DNA from: Pseudomonas abieticivorans
GTDB lineage: Bacteria > Pseudomonadota > Gammaproteobacteria > Pseudomonadales > Pseudomonadaceae
Direction: 5' to 3'
Assembly (NCBI RefSeq): GCF_023509015.1
Contig: NZ_CP094975.1
Location: 627,501 to 691,500, forward strand
DNA length: 64,000 bases
A program made the translations under genes and the position numbers. Below the pieces are notes generated by a model. It searched no databases and was not told the origin of the DNA. It saw nothing but the letters and a program-made list of their open reading frames with translations. Positions 56,801 through 64,000 of the stretch are shown in pieces (positions within the stretch are counted from its first letter, which is position 1; each line of letters opens with the position of its first letter).

Positions 56801-59800
56801 ATGAACTCTTTCGCCAAGACACTGCGTGACCAACACCGGCGCATTACCCACCCCGCCGAGCTTTACCACGACTTGCCAGCCACCCTCGCCGCGCCCTGGA
56901 TCACGTCGATCGAGCATGGCGGGCTCAACCGCGCCGAACTGTTCGACCCGCTTCAGCCGGTGATCGTGCTGGTGTACAGCTACCTGAACCGCAGCGTCGG
57001 CGACCTGATCCAGATGTACTGGGGCGATAACCCGCTGGCAGTCGGCGAACTGGAGATTGGCCCGGAGCACCTCAGCAGTGAAGTGGTGCCCGTGCACGTG
57101 GCACCGTCCCCCGGCAACATCCCCGACGGCCAGTGGGAGGTGCACTACCACGTGATCCGCGTCAGCGGTAACCCGGCAGGTTCGCACCCGCTGTCGATAC
57201 GCGCCAAGCGCACGGTGCCCGGCAACCCGGACCCGGAACCGGCCACCCCCTATATCAACGAAAACCTGACACCACCCGAGGGCATCCCGAGCAACCCGGA
57301 CGCCAGCACCGCCCTGACCGTTGAAATACCGCGCTACCTGTACATCAGTGAAGGCGACGTCATCACCCTGCACTGGTCTGGCGTGCAGCTCAGCAAAACC
57401 GTCAGCGCCACTGAAGCCGCAACGCCCAGCCTCAAGCTGTACATCCAGGTGCCCGCCGATGTGATCGCCGACAACCCGGGCAGCAACCTGGTGGTGCGCT
57501 ATGACATCCGCGACACGGTCAACAACTGGTCGCTGTTCAGCCTTGAGCGCAGGGTCAACGTGGTGCGCCCTGGGGCCTTTCCGCCACCGGTGGTGGACCA
57601 GGCGCCAGGGGACGTGCTGAACATCGATACCTTGAACGGGGCCGATGTCAGCGTGCTGGTGTTGGTGTACCCGCATTTTGAGGTGGGCACCACGTTCAGG
57701 CTGGCATGGACCGGCCAACCGATCTTTGGCCCGCCCGTGGAAGTCGAGTTTTTCAGAACGGTAACCGATCGCTATTCACCGGTTTCGGTCACCCTGAGCA
57801 ACGCCGACGCCGCGCGCCTGGTGGGCACGATCGCGCAGTTGTACTACGAAGCCGAGGTCATCGAACCCGGCAACCCCTTGCCGGTACTGCGCCGCTCAGA
57901 CATCCGCACCCTCACCGTCGAAGGCACCCTGGCCGAGTTGGCATTGCCCATCGTGGTGGGTGCCGTGGGCGGGGTGCTGGACCCGGACCGCATCGTTGGC
58001 AGCTCGCAGGAAGTGATCATCCAGGCCTGGAGCTTCATGGGTTTCCCGCAAACCGTCAGCGTGTTCTGGGACGGCGAAACGGCCGCCGGCAGTGGCTACT
58101 ACCGGCAAGAAACCGTGACCATCGAACGCGAGGCCCAGGTGGGCCGCGATGTCAGTGTGTTTTTCGACAAGGAATTCGCAAACGTACTCAGGGGCGGCAA
58201 GCTGCAAGTGAGCTACCGCATCCAGGCGGGCGGCCAAAGCTACACCTCGCCTACCCTGGCACTGACCGTGGGCGGCATCATCAACAACCTGCCCGCGCCT
58301 ACCACCGACCCCTTCTTCCCTGGCGGCGACCTGGACCTGGGGCAGGTGGGTAACTTCATCACCGTGAACATCGCCGACAACGCGTTCTTCCAGCCCGGCG
58401 ACATCATCGTGCTCAACAGCACCGGCAGTGGTGGCGTGGACTACAGCAGCCAACTCCCCTACCCGGGCACCCTGAGTGCCCAACTGGGCAAAACCCCTTA
58501 CCTGGACGGCAACCTCGATGGCCTGGTGGCCCTTGACTACGAAGTGCACCGCAACGGTTTGCTGGTGGGTACCTCAACCGCCCTCACCCTGGCCATCCGC
58601 CTAAGCGGCGGGCAGCCTTGGCCATTGCCCACGGTACAGGATGCTACCGGCAGCACGGTCACGGTGTTGAACCCGATCAAGCCGGGCACGGCGAATGAAC
58701 CCAATACCGCCACCGTGCTGATCAACGACGCCCGAATCCTGGCCGGCGACACCGTGGCCGTGACGTGGCTGTTGCAGGGGGTCGACCAGGTGGTGCCCTG
58801 GGTACTCGCCACTGCCGGCGCGGCTCAGGTACCGGTGCCGGACTTGATCGTTACCCGCAGCATGGGCAAGACCGCTGTCGTGAACTACACGATCTACCGA
58901 GGGGTGTTCCCCGATTTGACGCTGGTGGGCACCTCGTTACCCATCGACTTGCCGGTGCTGCAGATGCCGGCAGGCGTACTGCCCACGCCGCTGTTCGAGC
59001 CATTGACGGCTGGGCGGTTGGACCTGAACCACTTCGCCGGCGATGGCGTGGTGGTGGTGCCGCCTTGGCCGCGGATTGCCGAAGGGCAAACGGTGTGGAT
59101 GAGAGTGTCGGGCACCGATGACCGCAACGAGCCCTGGACCGAGGCGCTGTATGTGGGCAAGGCGGTGACGGCGGCGGAACTGAGCGCGGGGTTGCGCCGG
59201 GCGCTGCCTAGGGCGTGGTTGTTGCGGTTGCAGAATGGGTCATCGCTGGTGGTGACGATGAGTGTAGGTTTTGATAACGGTTTGAGTGAAGGAGAAGCGA
59301 TTATGTTTCCTCAAGGTGATGTAGAACTGCTGCAAGTTGAACTTGAACTGATTGCACCCACTGTGGAAAACGAAGTGGATGGGCGGTTGGACCCCGAGCT
59401 TGTTCCGACAGCGGGTGTGACTGTGACAGTGCCAACTTTCAGCGGCATGGCGCCAGGGCAAAAGATCAGCGTGGACTGGACGGCTAGCGATAATGATTTT
59501 TATACCACCGCCGAGCAAGAAGTGGCCGCTGTGGCTCCGCTGAACTTCCTGATACCCAAGCGTATATCGGACTTGAGTACCGATGAGCGGGTGAGCGTTG
59601 CTTATAATGTGCGGTTGACGGCTGAGGCGATGAAGAACACTTCGCGGCCGGTGCCGTTTGAGTTGGGGAAGGCGGGGCGGCCTTCTTATCCGACGCAGCA
59701 GGATTTTGAAGACGAAGAGCCTAGAATTATAAGGCAAGATACTGATCTTGGGTTATTGACCGTGAGAGCTAATCCTGTATCAGTAGAAACAAGCATAGAG

Positions 59801-60103
59801 AGCAACGCACCCGAAAACTTATCACCATTCATCACAGGAAAAGCATTAAAAGCAATAAGTCCCAGCATCCTATCTTTCTTTAATGTAGACTTTAAGGATC
59901 CAGTAACCCATTTTAAAGCTGGGATTTCAGCCAACAACTATATAAGTATTCGTTCTCTAGAGGGCAATTACAAAAGCATCCCCTGGAACGGTACAGGCTG
60001 GGTAGAATTATCAGGACACGGAATGCAAAGAATTATAAGCTTCCATATAGCCAGCTACGCTGGCACCCCCGTCTACATGGATAACATAACAGTTGAATAC
60101 TAA
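56801..60103 (+). CDS. 1100-residue tandem-repeat protein with AT-rich C-terminal module, function unknown
   Basis: No named family recognised with certainty. After a leader of about 40 residues, about seven beta-rich repeats of 110-140 residues follow. Each has G-x-L-D near its start, then a V/I-rich strand, then (I/V)xxGDxIxxxWxG; examples are YISEGDVITLHWSG, ILAGDTVAVTWLLQG and MAPGQKISVDWTA. This resembles a string of Ig-like folds. There is no signal peptide or membrane segment. From about residue 960 the codon use turns AT-rich, and the last 130 residues (to DNITVEY) share no repeat pattern, like an exchangeable tip. The gene is flanked by the 253-bp direct repeat and ends in a hairpin. 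A surface or toxin-related role is possible but not shown. The ATG has AAGG about ten bases upstream. Confidence 0.8.
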   Translation: MNSFAKTLRDQHRRITHPAELYHDLPATLAAPWITSIEHGGLNRAELFDPLQPVIVLVYSYLNRSVGDLIQMYWGDNPLAVGELEIGPEHLSSEVVPVHVAPSPGNIPDGQWEVHYHVIRVSGNPAGSHPLSIRAKRTVPGNPDPEPATPYINENLTPPEGIPSNPDASTALTVEIPRYLYISEGDVITLHWSGVQLSKTVSATEAATPSLKLYIQVPADVIADNPGSNLVVRYDIRDTVNNWSLFSLERRVNVVRPGAFPPPVVDQAPGDVLNIDTLNGADVSVLVLVYPHFEVGTTFRLAWTGQPIFGPPVEVEFFRTVTDRYSPVSVTLSNADAARLVGTIAQLYYEAEVIEPGNPLPVLRRSDIRTLTVEGTLAELALPIVVGAVGGVLDPDRIVGSSQEVIIQAWSFMGFPQTVSVFWDGETAAGSGYYRQETVTIEREAQVGRDVSVFFDKEFANVLRGGKLQVSYRIQAGGQSYTSPTLALTVGGIINNLPAPTTDPFFPGGDLDLGQVGNFITVNIADNAFFQPGDIIVLNSTGSGGVDYSSQLPYPGTLSAQLGKTPYLDGNLDGLVALDYEVHRNGLLVGTSTALTLAIRLSGGQPWPLPTVQDATGSTVTVLNPIKPGTANEPNTATVLINDARILAGDTVAVTWLLQGVDQVVPWVLATAGAAQVPVPDLIVTRSMGKTAVVNYTIYRGVFPDLTLVGTSLPIDLPVLQMPAGVLPTPLFEPLTAGRLDLNHFAGDGVVVVPPWPRIAEGQTVWMRVSGTDDRNEPWTEALYVGKAVTAAELSAGLRRALPRAWLLRLQNGSSLVVTMSVGFDNGLSEGEAIMFPQGDVELLQVELELIAPTVENEVDGRLDPELVPTAGVTVTVPTFSGMAPGQKISVDWTASDNDFYTTAEQEVAAVAPLNFLIPKRISDLSTDERVSVAYNVRLTAEAMKNTSRPVPFELGKAGRPSYPTQQDFEDEEPRIIRQDTDLGLLTVRANPVSVETSIESNAPENLSPFITGKALKAISPSILSFFNVDFKDPVTHFKAGISANNYISIRSLEGNYKSIPWNGTGWVELSGHGMQRIISFHIASYAGTPVYMDNITVEY

Positions 60104-60118
60104 ATAAATTCAAAGAAC

Positions 60119-60159
60119 AAGCATGTCGACGCCCGATTAATTTCGGACTCGACATGCTT
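60119..60159. terminator. Terminator hairpin after the 1100-residue protein gene
   Basis: AAGCATGTCGA and TCGACATGCTT (11 bp) flank a 19-base loop, 15 bases after the stop. Confidence 0.7.
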
Positions 60160-60303
60160 AAATTCACGTGTAGCCGCAAGCCAAGAAACACGCGAATCAT
60201 CCGACAACCTCTGTGATAACCCCCTACAGTCAAAAAAATCAGCTATTGCACTGTTCTTTCCTCAAGGCTAATCTCCCTTCGCCGCTGCACCTCAGCGGCC
60301 AGG

Positions 60304-60510
60304 TTTAGTAGCCTGGGAAAATTCAGACGCTCAAGCGCCAGGACGTTTGCGGGACATTCACGCCCCGTAAAAACTGTTATGGCGGCTGTGCACAGGGCAC
60401 CTCGTGTGCGCTGGGTTCCTGGATTCCCGGTCTACTAACCTGTCGTCACAGCCGCCACCCCCTCGTTTAGTAGCGAACGGTGATGGCGCCGCCAATCCAG
60501 GAGCTTCAGC
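60304..60510 (+). promoter_or_regulatory. Structured leader with alternative pairings upstream of a truncated small ORF
   Basis: In a 620-base stretch without an intact gene. TTAGTAG occurs at 60305 and again at 60467, and its complement CTACTAA lies between them at 60432, so two pairings compete. GGCGGCTGTG (60381) pairs with CACAGCCGCC (60447). An AGGAG site and ATG follow. I recall very similar leaders before DUF6124-type genes in other Pseudomonas, but cannot check. Confidence 0.4.
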
Positions 60511-60609
60511 ATGGTCAAGCCGACCCCCGATCCGCCCAAGATCCTTCCCATCGTTACCCACCCGTACACAGGGCCGCCGAAGGCTGCAGCTACGAGGCCG
60601 CAAATATAA
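60511..60609 (+). pseudogene. 32-codon ORF, probable remnant of a DUF6124-type gene
   Basis: MVKPTPDPPKILPIVTHPYT, then a short tail and TAA. AGGAG stands seven bases before the ATG. From memory, Pseudomonas DUF6124 proteins of about 110-130 residues begin with a similar KPTPxPP segment, so this looks like the 5' stub of such a gene cut short. It could still be a real small peptide. Confidence 0.4.
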
Positions 60610-60725
60610 GGCTGGTATGAGGTCTAATTGAGTGTTCGGCTGTTAGGCCTCTCGCGAGCAAGCTCTGCTCCCACAGGTGTATGTGGGTACCACGCATTCT
60701 GGATTTATCGATAAGGATTTTGACC

Positions 60726-60983
60726 ATGAGCGACATCAGCGAAACCACCGCCCTGCCCTTTGGCCTGTGCGATTCGCAGCAGCAACCCTACTTCAGCGTG
60801 AACCCCGGCATCAGCCTGGAGGATGCCCTGACTCATTTGTCGCACTTGCTCAAATGCGCCCATGCATCGGCCTTTGAGCTGTGCGACACGCCTAACCCTG
60901 ACCGCGGGTTGGTGTGGTCGACGGTGCATCACATCGATGGTGCGAAGGCATTGGTGGATGCGTTATTGGGGGGCTCTGTGTAG
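60726..60983 (+). CDS. DUF3077 family small protein
   Basis: 85 residues with the DUF3077 pattern: FGLCDSQQQPYFSVNPGIS, then a helix with EDALTHLSHLLKCA and a C-terminal HIDGAKALVDAL. These small proteins are common in Pseudomonas and uncharacterised. AAGGA lies eight bases before the ATG. The gene is almost identical to the truncated copy 4.5 kb upstream, and its stop codon lies in the arm of a REPIN. Confidence 0.82.
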   Translation: MSDISETTALPFGLCDSQQQPYFSVNPGISLEDALTHLSHLLKCAHASAFELCDTPNPDRGLVWSTVHHIDGAKALVDALLGGSV

Positions 60984-61002
60984 GAGTGGATTTATCCGCG
61001 AA
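60750..61002 (+). repeat. 253-bp direct repeat, right copy
   Basis: Partner of 56271-56523 (see that entry). This copy continues upstream into a complete DUF3077 gene, so it is probably the parent form. Confidence 0.85.
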
Positions 61003-61064
61003 AAGCACGCCGCGGTCTCTCAGGTAAACCGCGGCGTGCTTTTCGCGGAGGAATCCGCTCCTAC
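60980..61064. repeat. REPIN-type inverted repeat (copy A')
   Basis: 37-base arms with a few mismatches and the same 11-base loop as 56130-56214. Its left arm supplies the TAG of the DUF3077 gene and its right arm the TAG of the convergent deacylase gene. It probably serves as their shared terminator. Confidence 0.85.
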
Positions 61065-62215
61065 AGTAATGCCCCCACCAACCCGTGCAGAAATCGCTCG
61101 CAGGCCTGGAGCTGGCTCAACTCGACAAACTCGTCCGGCTTGTGCGCCTGCTCGATGGAGCCCGGGCCGCACACCACTACCGGTACGTTCAAGCGTTGGG
61201 CGAACAAACCGCCTTCGGTGCCAAACGCCACCTTGACCTGCTCGGTGCCCGGCGCTGCGAAGGCCGATAGCCAGCGCACGGCCTCTACGGTGGGTGAGGT
61301 GTCCAGGCCTGGGTAGGCGTTGATGGTTTGGATCTGGATGGCGGCCACGCCAGAGACTTTTTTCGCCTCGCGGGCGATGGCTTCGGCCTGTTCGGCCAGG
61401 TGCGCCAGCATCGCCTCGGGATCGTCCGCCGGCAGGTGGCGGATTTCGAATTCCAGGGTGCACAGGTTGGGCACGATGTTCAGCGCCTTGCCGCCGTCGA
61501 TGCGGCCCACGTGCACGGTGCTGTAAGGGATGTCGTAGGCCGCGTCCTGGGCGCCTTGTTCGCGCAGCTGGTGTTGCGTGGTGCGCAGGCTGGCGATGAA
61601 ATCGGTGGCCAGGTGAATGGCGTTGGCCGCCAGGGGCGCCAGCGAGGAATGCGCCTCTTGGCCGTGGCATAGGGCGCGGTACGAAGCCTTGCCCTTGTGG
61701 CCCAGGGCCAATTGCATGTTGGTAGGTTCGCCGACGATGCACAGGAACGGCCGCTGGGGCGCCAGGTGCAGCACGTCCAGCAGGCGGCGCACGCCCACGC
61801 AGCCGATTTCTTCGTCATAGCTCAGGGCCAGTTGCAGTGGGCGCTTGAGCGGTTGTTCGGCGGCGATGAGCATGGCGTCGATGGCCACGGCGATAAAGCC
61901 CTTCATGTCGCAGCTGCCGCGCCCGTAGAGCTTGCCGTCGCTGACCGTGGCCTCGAACGGTGTTTGGGTCCAGGCTTGCCCTGCCACCGGCACCACGTCG
62001 GTGTGCCCGGACAGCAGCACGCCGGGCACCTCCTTGGGCCCGACGCTGGCGAACAGGTTGGCCTTGCCGGCGCTGTCGTCGTGCACCAGGGTGCAGTCGA
62101 TGCCTTTGCTCAGCAGAAGCTGCTGCACATAGTGGATCAGCTCAAGGTTGGACTTGGCCGAGGTGGTGTCGAAGCCGATCAGGCGTTTGAGGATGTCCAG
62201 GCTGCGGCTGCTCAT
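61061..62215 (-). CDS. argE: ArgE/DapE-family M20 deacylase (acetylornithine deacetylase-like)
   Basis: 384 residues. M20 metallopeptidase motifs in order: metal His in LLSGHTDVVPV, metal Asp in GRGSCDMKGF, catalytic and metal Glu pair in SYDEEIGCVG, and the late His in EQAHKPDEF. The fold removes an acyl group from an amino acid such as N-acetylornithine. Arginine synthesis in Pseudomonas usually uses ArgJ, so this ArgE homologue, fused by an ATGA overlap to two oxidoreductase genes, more likely acts in catabolism of an acylated or opine-type amino acid. Confidence 0.85.
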   Translation of the reverse strand: MSSRSLDILKRLIGFDTTSAKSNLELIHYVQQLLLSKGIDCTLVHDDSAGKANLFASVGPKEVPGVLLSGHTDVVPVAGQAWTQTPFEATVSDGKLYGRGSCDMKGFIAVAIDAMLIAAEQPLKRPLQLALSYDEEIGCVGVRRLLDVLHLAPQRPFLCIVGEPTNMQLALGHKGKASYRALCHGQEAHSSLAPLAANAIHLATDFIASLRTTQHQLREQGAQDAAYDIPYSTVHVGRIDGGKALNIVPNLCTLEFEIRHLPADDPEAMLAHLAEQAEAIAREAKKVSGVAAIQIQTINAYPGLDTSPTVEAVRWLSAFAAPGTEQVKVAFGTEGGLFAQRLNVPVVVCGPGSIEQAHKPDEFVELSQLQACERFLHGLVGALL

Positions 62216-63366
62216 GAGGCCTCACTGCGTAGGGCGTTGGCGGCGGCAAAGCGGCCGATGTCAAAGTCGTGGATGCGCGTGGTGGTGCTGCCGGTGCTGA
62301 TCAGCTCGGCCATCACGTCGCCCACCCCCGGGCCCAGCTGGAAGCCCGCACCGCAGAAGCCAAAGGCGTAGTACAGGCCGTCGACCTGGCTGCTGGGGCC
62401 CATGATGGGCAACGAGTCGGGCGTGTAGCTTTCGATGCCGCTCCATACGCGGATGATGTTCAGCGGCGCGATGCCGGGGATCAGCCGGCGCATCTGGCTG
62501 ATCTGGTTGAGGATGCTGCGCGGTTCGACGTGGGCGCGGCGGGTGTCCATGTTCGGTTTGGTGCGGTAACCGCCACCGATGACGATGTTGCCCCGGGCGA
62601 TCTGGCGGAAGTAGATCACCTCTTCCGGGATTTTGGTGTACACCCCGATCACGGTTTTAAGCGCATAGGGCACCGGTTCCGTCACGGCCATTTGCGGGCC
62701 GTTCTTGTCCAGTGGCACCGGCTCGCCAAACTGCGCCGAGAGCTTGTCGCCCCAGGCGCCCGCAGTGATCAGCAGCTTGGGCGCCTTGAAGGTGCGCCCG
62801 TCCACGGTGGTGATGTGAAAGTCACCGCCGACCTTCTGTACCTCGCGTACTTCGGTTTTTTCATGCACCGTGGCCCCGGCGCGAATCGCCGCGCGGGCAA
62901 ACGCCGGGGCGGCCAGGCGCGGGTTGGCGTGGCCATCGTGAGGCGCAAAGGAGCCGCCCGTGACCTCCGGGCCCAGGAACGGGAAGCGCGCGTGCAAAGC
63001 CTTGCCCGTCAGCACCTCCAAGTCCAGCTCGCTGGCCTCGGGCGCCTTGGCGTAGGCTTCAAGGTCGGCGATATGCGCCGGGTCGTAGCACACGCGCATG
63101 TGGCCGCTGGGCAAGAACTCCAGGTCGTCGTCGATCAGTTGCGGCAGGCGCTTCCACAGGTTGAACGAGCGGTTGGCCAGTTCCAACTGGCACAGGTAGC
63201 GGCCTTGGCGGCGCACGTTGCCGAAGTTCACGCCGCTGGCGTACTGGCCGATCTGGTCGCGCTCCAGGAGGATCACCGAGCGGCCGCGCTGGCGCAGGAA
63301 GAACGCAGCCGCCGCGCCCATGAAGCCACCGCCCACGATCACCACATCCGCTTGCAGCGCACTCAT
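62212..63366 (-). CDS. FAD-dependent amino-acid/opine-type oxidoreductase (DAO family)
   Basis: 384 residues. N-terminal dinucleotide fold VVIVGGGFMGAAAAFFL, the substrate domain of glycine/D-amino-acid oxidases, and the C-terminal FAD contact GFCGAGFQLGPGVG. No signal peptide. It matches the small beta-subunit class that works with a larger FAD/[2Fe-2S] subunit in opine oxidases, HcnC or sarcosine-oxidase-like systems, and such a partner is the next gene upstream, overlapping by ATGA. Confidence 0.87.
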   Translation of the reverse strand: MSALQADVVIVGGGFMGAAAAFFLRQRGRSVILLERDQIGQYASGVNFGNVRRQGRYLCQLELANRSFNLWKRLPQLIDDDLEFLPSGHMRVCYDPAHIADLEAYAKAPEASELDLEVLTGKALHARFPFLGPEVTGGSFAPHDGHANPRLAAPAFARAAIRAGATVHEKTEVREVQKVGGDFHITTVDGRTFKAPKLLITAGAWGDKLSAQFGEPVPLDKNGPQMAVTEPVPYALKTVIGVYTKIPEEVIYFRQIARGNIVIGGGYRTKPNMDTRRAHVEPRSILNQISQMRRLIPGIAPLNIIRVWSGIESYTPDSLPIMGPSSQVDGLYYAFGFCGAGFQLGPGVGDVMAELISTGSTTTRIHDFDIGRFAAANALRSEAS

Positions 63367-64000
63367 GATTCACTCTCCAGCAGTTGCAGGGTCAGGGGTT
63401 TGACCGGGGCCTGGCCACGCTGGCGGCCGACCGCTTGCACCGGCACGCCGGCCGCGGCGGCGATGATTTCGGCACCGGCCTGGGAGCAGTAGCGGCCCTG
63501 GCAACGGCCCATGCCGACCCGGCTGAAGGCTTTGGCGCGGTTGACTTCGCAGGCGCCCTTCTCGCGCACCACGCCACGCAACTCGCCGGCACTGATCATT
63601 TCGCAGCGGCAGACGATGGCTTCGTCCGGCAGGTTTCGCATGTTTTGCGCCGGCCACGGGAAGGCCTGGGTCAGGCCCAGGCGGAAGGTGTCCATCTGCG
63701 CCAGGGTCTTGCGCTGTTCGGCCTGCAGGGCGCCGTCGAACGGCAAGCCCAGGTCTTCGATCAGCGCCAGCGCGGCCAGGCGCCCTGCCGCTTCGGCTGC
63801 ATCGGCGCCGCGAATGCGCGCGCCGTCACCGGCGGCATACACGTTGGCCAAGGAGGTGCGGCCATCACCGTCGGTGTCCAGCAGCCATTGGCTGGAGGCG
63901 CTGTCGAAGGCAAACGCACAGCCGGCCAGATCCGCCAGTTGGGTTTCCGGGCGCAGGTGATACCCCAGCGCCACGGCATCGCAATCGAGCTGCAACTCCT
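63363..64000 (-). CDS. FAD/NAD(P)-binding oxidoreductase with BFD-type [2Fe-2S] domain, C-terminal part
   Basis: The gene enters from beyond the right edge; about 212 codons are visible. The first part is the end of a pyridine-nucleotide-disulphide-type fold (YAAGDGARIRGADAAEAAGR). Then comes a BFD-like domain with cysteines CRC and GRCQGRYC, which should bind a [2Fe-2S] cluster. This is the layout of the A/alpha subunits of opine oxidase and HcnB. It overlaps the next gene by four bases and is the first visible gene of the operon. Confidence 0.85.
   Translation of the reverse strand, partial: ELQLDCDAVALGYHLRPETQLADLAGCAFAFDSASSQWLLDTDGDGRTSLANVYAAGDGARIRGADAAEAAGRLAALALIEDLGLPFDGALQAEQRKTLAQMDTFRLGLTQAFPWPAQNMRNLPDEAIVCRCEMISAGELRGVVREKGACEVNRAKAFSRVGMGRCQGRYCSQAGAEIIAAAAGVPVQAVGRQRGQAPVKPLTLQLLESES

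Noticed and set aside
1..64000. tRNA, rRNA, prophage, transposase or integrase genes
   Set aside because: None was recognised on either strand. The only mobile-type signals are REP/REPIN elements, which have no encoded transposase here.

Overview
The window is high-GC Pseudomonas chromosome, most like the fluorescent P. putida/P. fluorescens groups. The main grounds are a PvdL-type synthetase, PvdS-type iron-starvation boxes, REP/REPIN repeats of the GTAGGAGCGG type and DUF3077 genes.

Bases 1-37,800 are a large part of a pyoverdine siderophore locus, almost all on the minus strand. In transcription order: pvdL (acyl ligase plus three modules for the Glu, D-Tyr, Dab chromophore precursor), pvdH (makes diaminobutyrate), an MbtH-like protein, a type II thioesterase, a 4043-residue synthetase (codes read as Asp, a basic residue, Thr) ending in an interface domain fused to a TauD-type aspartyl beta-hydroxylase, a one-module C-A-T protein (Asp) whose condensation domain has lost its catalytic histidines, the FpvA-type TonB receptor, and a Thr-loading synthetase that leaves the left edge. 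A siderophore-interacting reductase (SIP) lies on the plus strand, divergent from the 4043-residue synthetase. Three exact TAAAT-N16-CGT boxes and two one-mismatch variants precede these transcription units, so the locus reads as a PvdS regulon. By colinearity the product begins chromophore-Asp-(Lys/Orn)-Thr-(OH)Asp-Thr. pvdS, pvdA, pvdE, pvdF and the periplasmic maturation genes are not in the window.

Bases 37,800-42,800 hold a repeat-rich spacer, then a possible envelope-stress group: a Tat-exported MsrB, an OmpR-type regulator with its histidine kinase, a PBP5-type carboxypeptidase and an RcnB-like periplasmic protein. Similar A/T palindromes precede msrB, the regulator and the carboxypeptidase gene. 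A glycine/histidine-rich secreted protein, glutaminase, a BdlA-like PAS chemoreceptor, an OprD porin, a DUF1624 membrane protein and a DUF4198 protein follow (42.8-49.4 kb).

Bases 49.7-56 kb are catabolic: an Lrp regulator, HAD hydrolase, GabT-like aminotransferase, GhrA-like reductase, tartrate/D-malate dehydrogenase and succinate-semialdehyde dehydrogenase. Bases 56-61 kb are a rearranged island: an 1100-residue tandem-repeat protein with an AT-rich 3' end, flanked by a 253-bp direct repeat that carries a DUF3077 gene (5'-truncated on the left, intact on the right), three REPIN-type elements, and a structured leader before a truncated 32-codon ORF. The right edge is a translationally coupled minus-strand operon of two FAD oxidoreductases and an ArgE-type deacylase, resembling amino-acid or opine oxidation systems.
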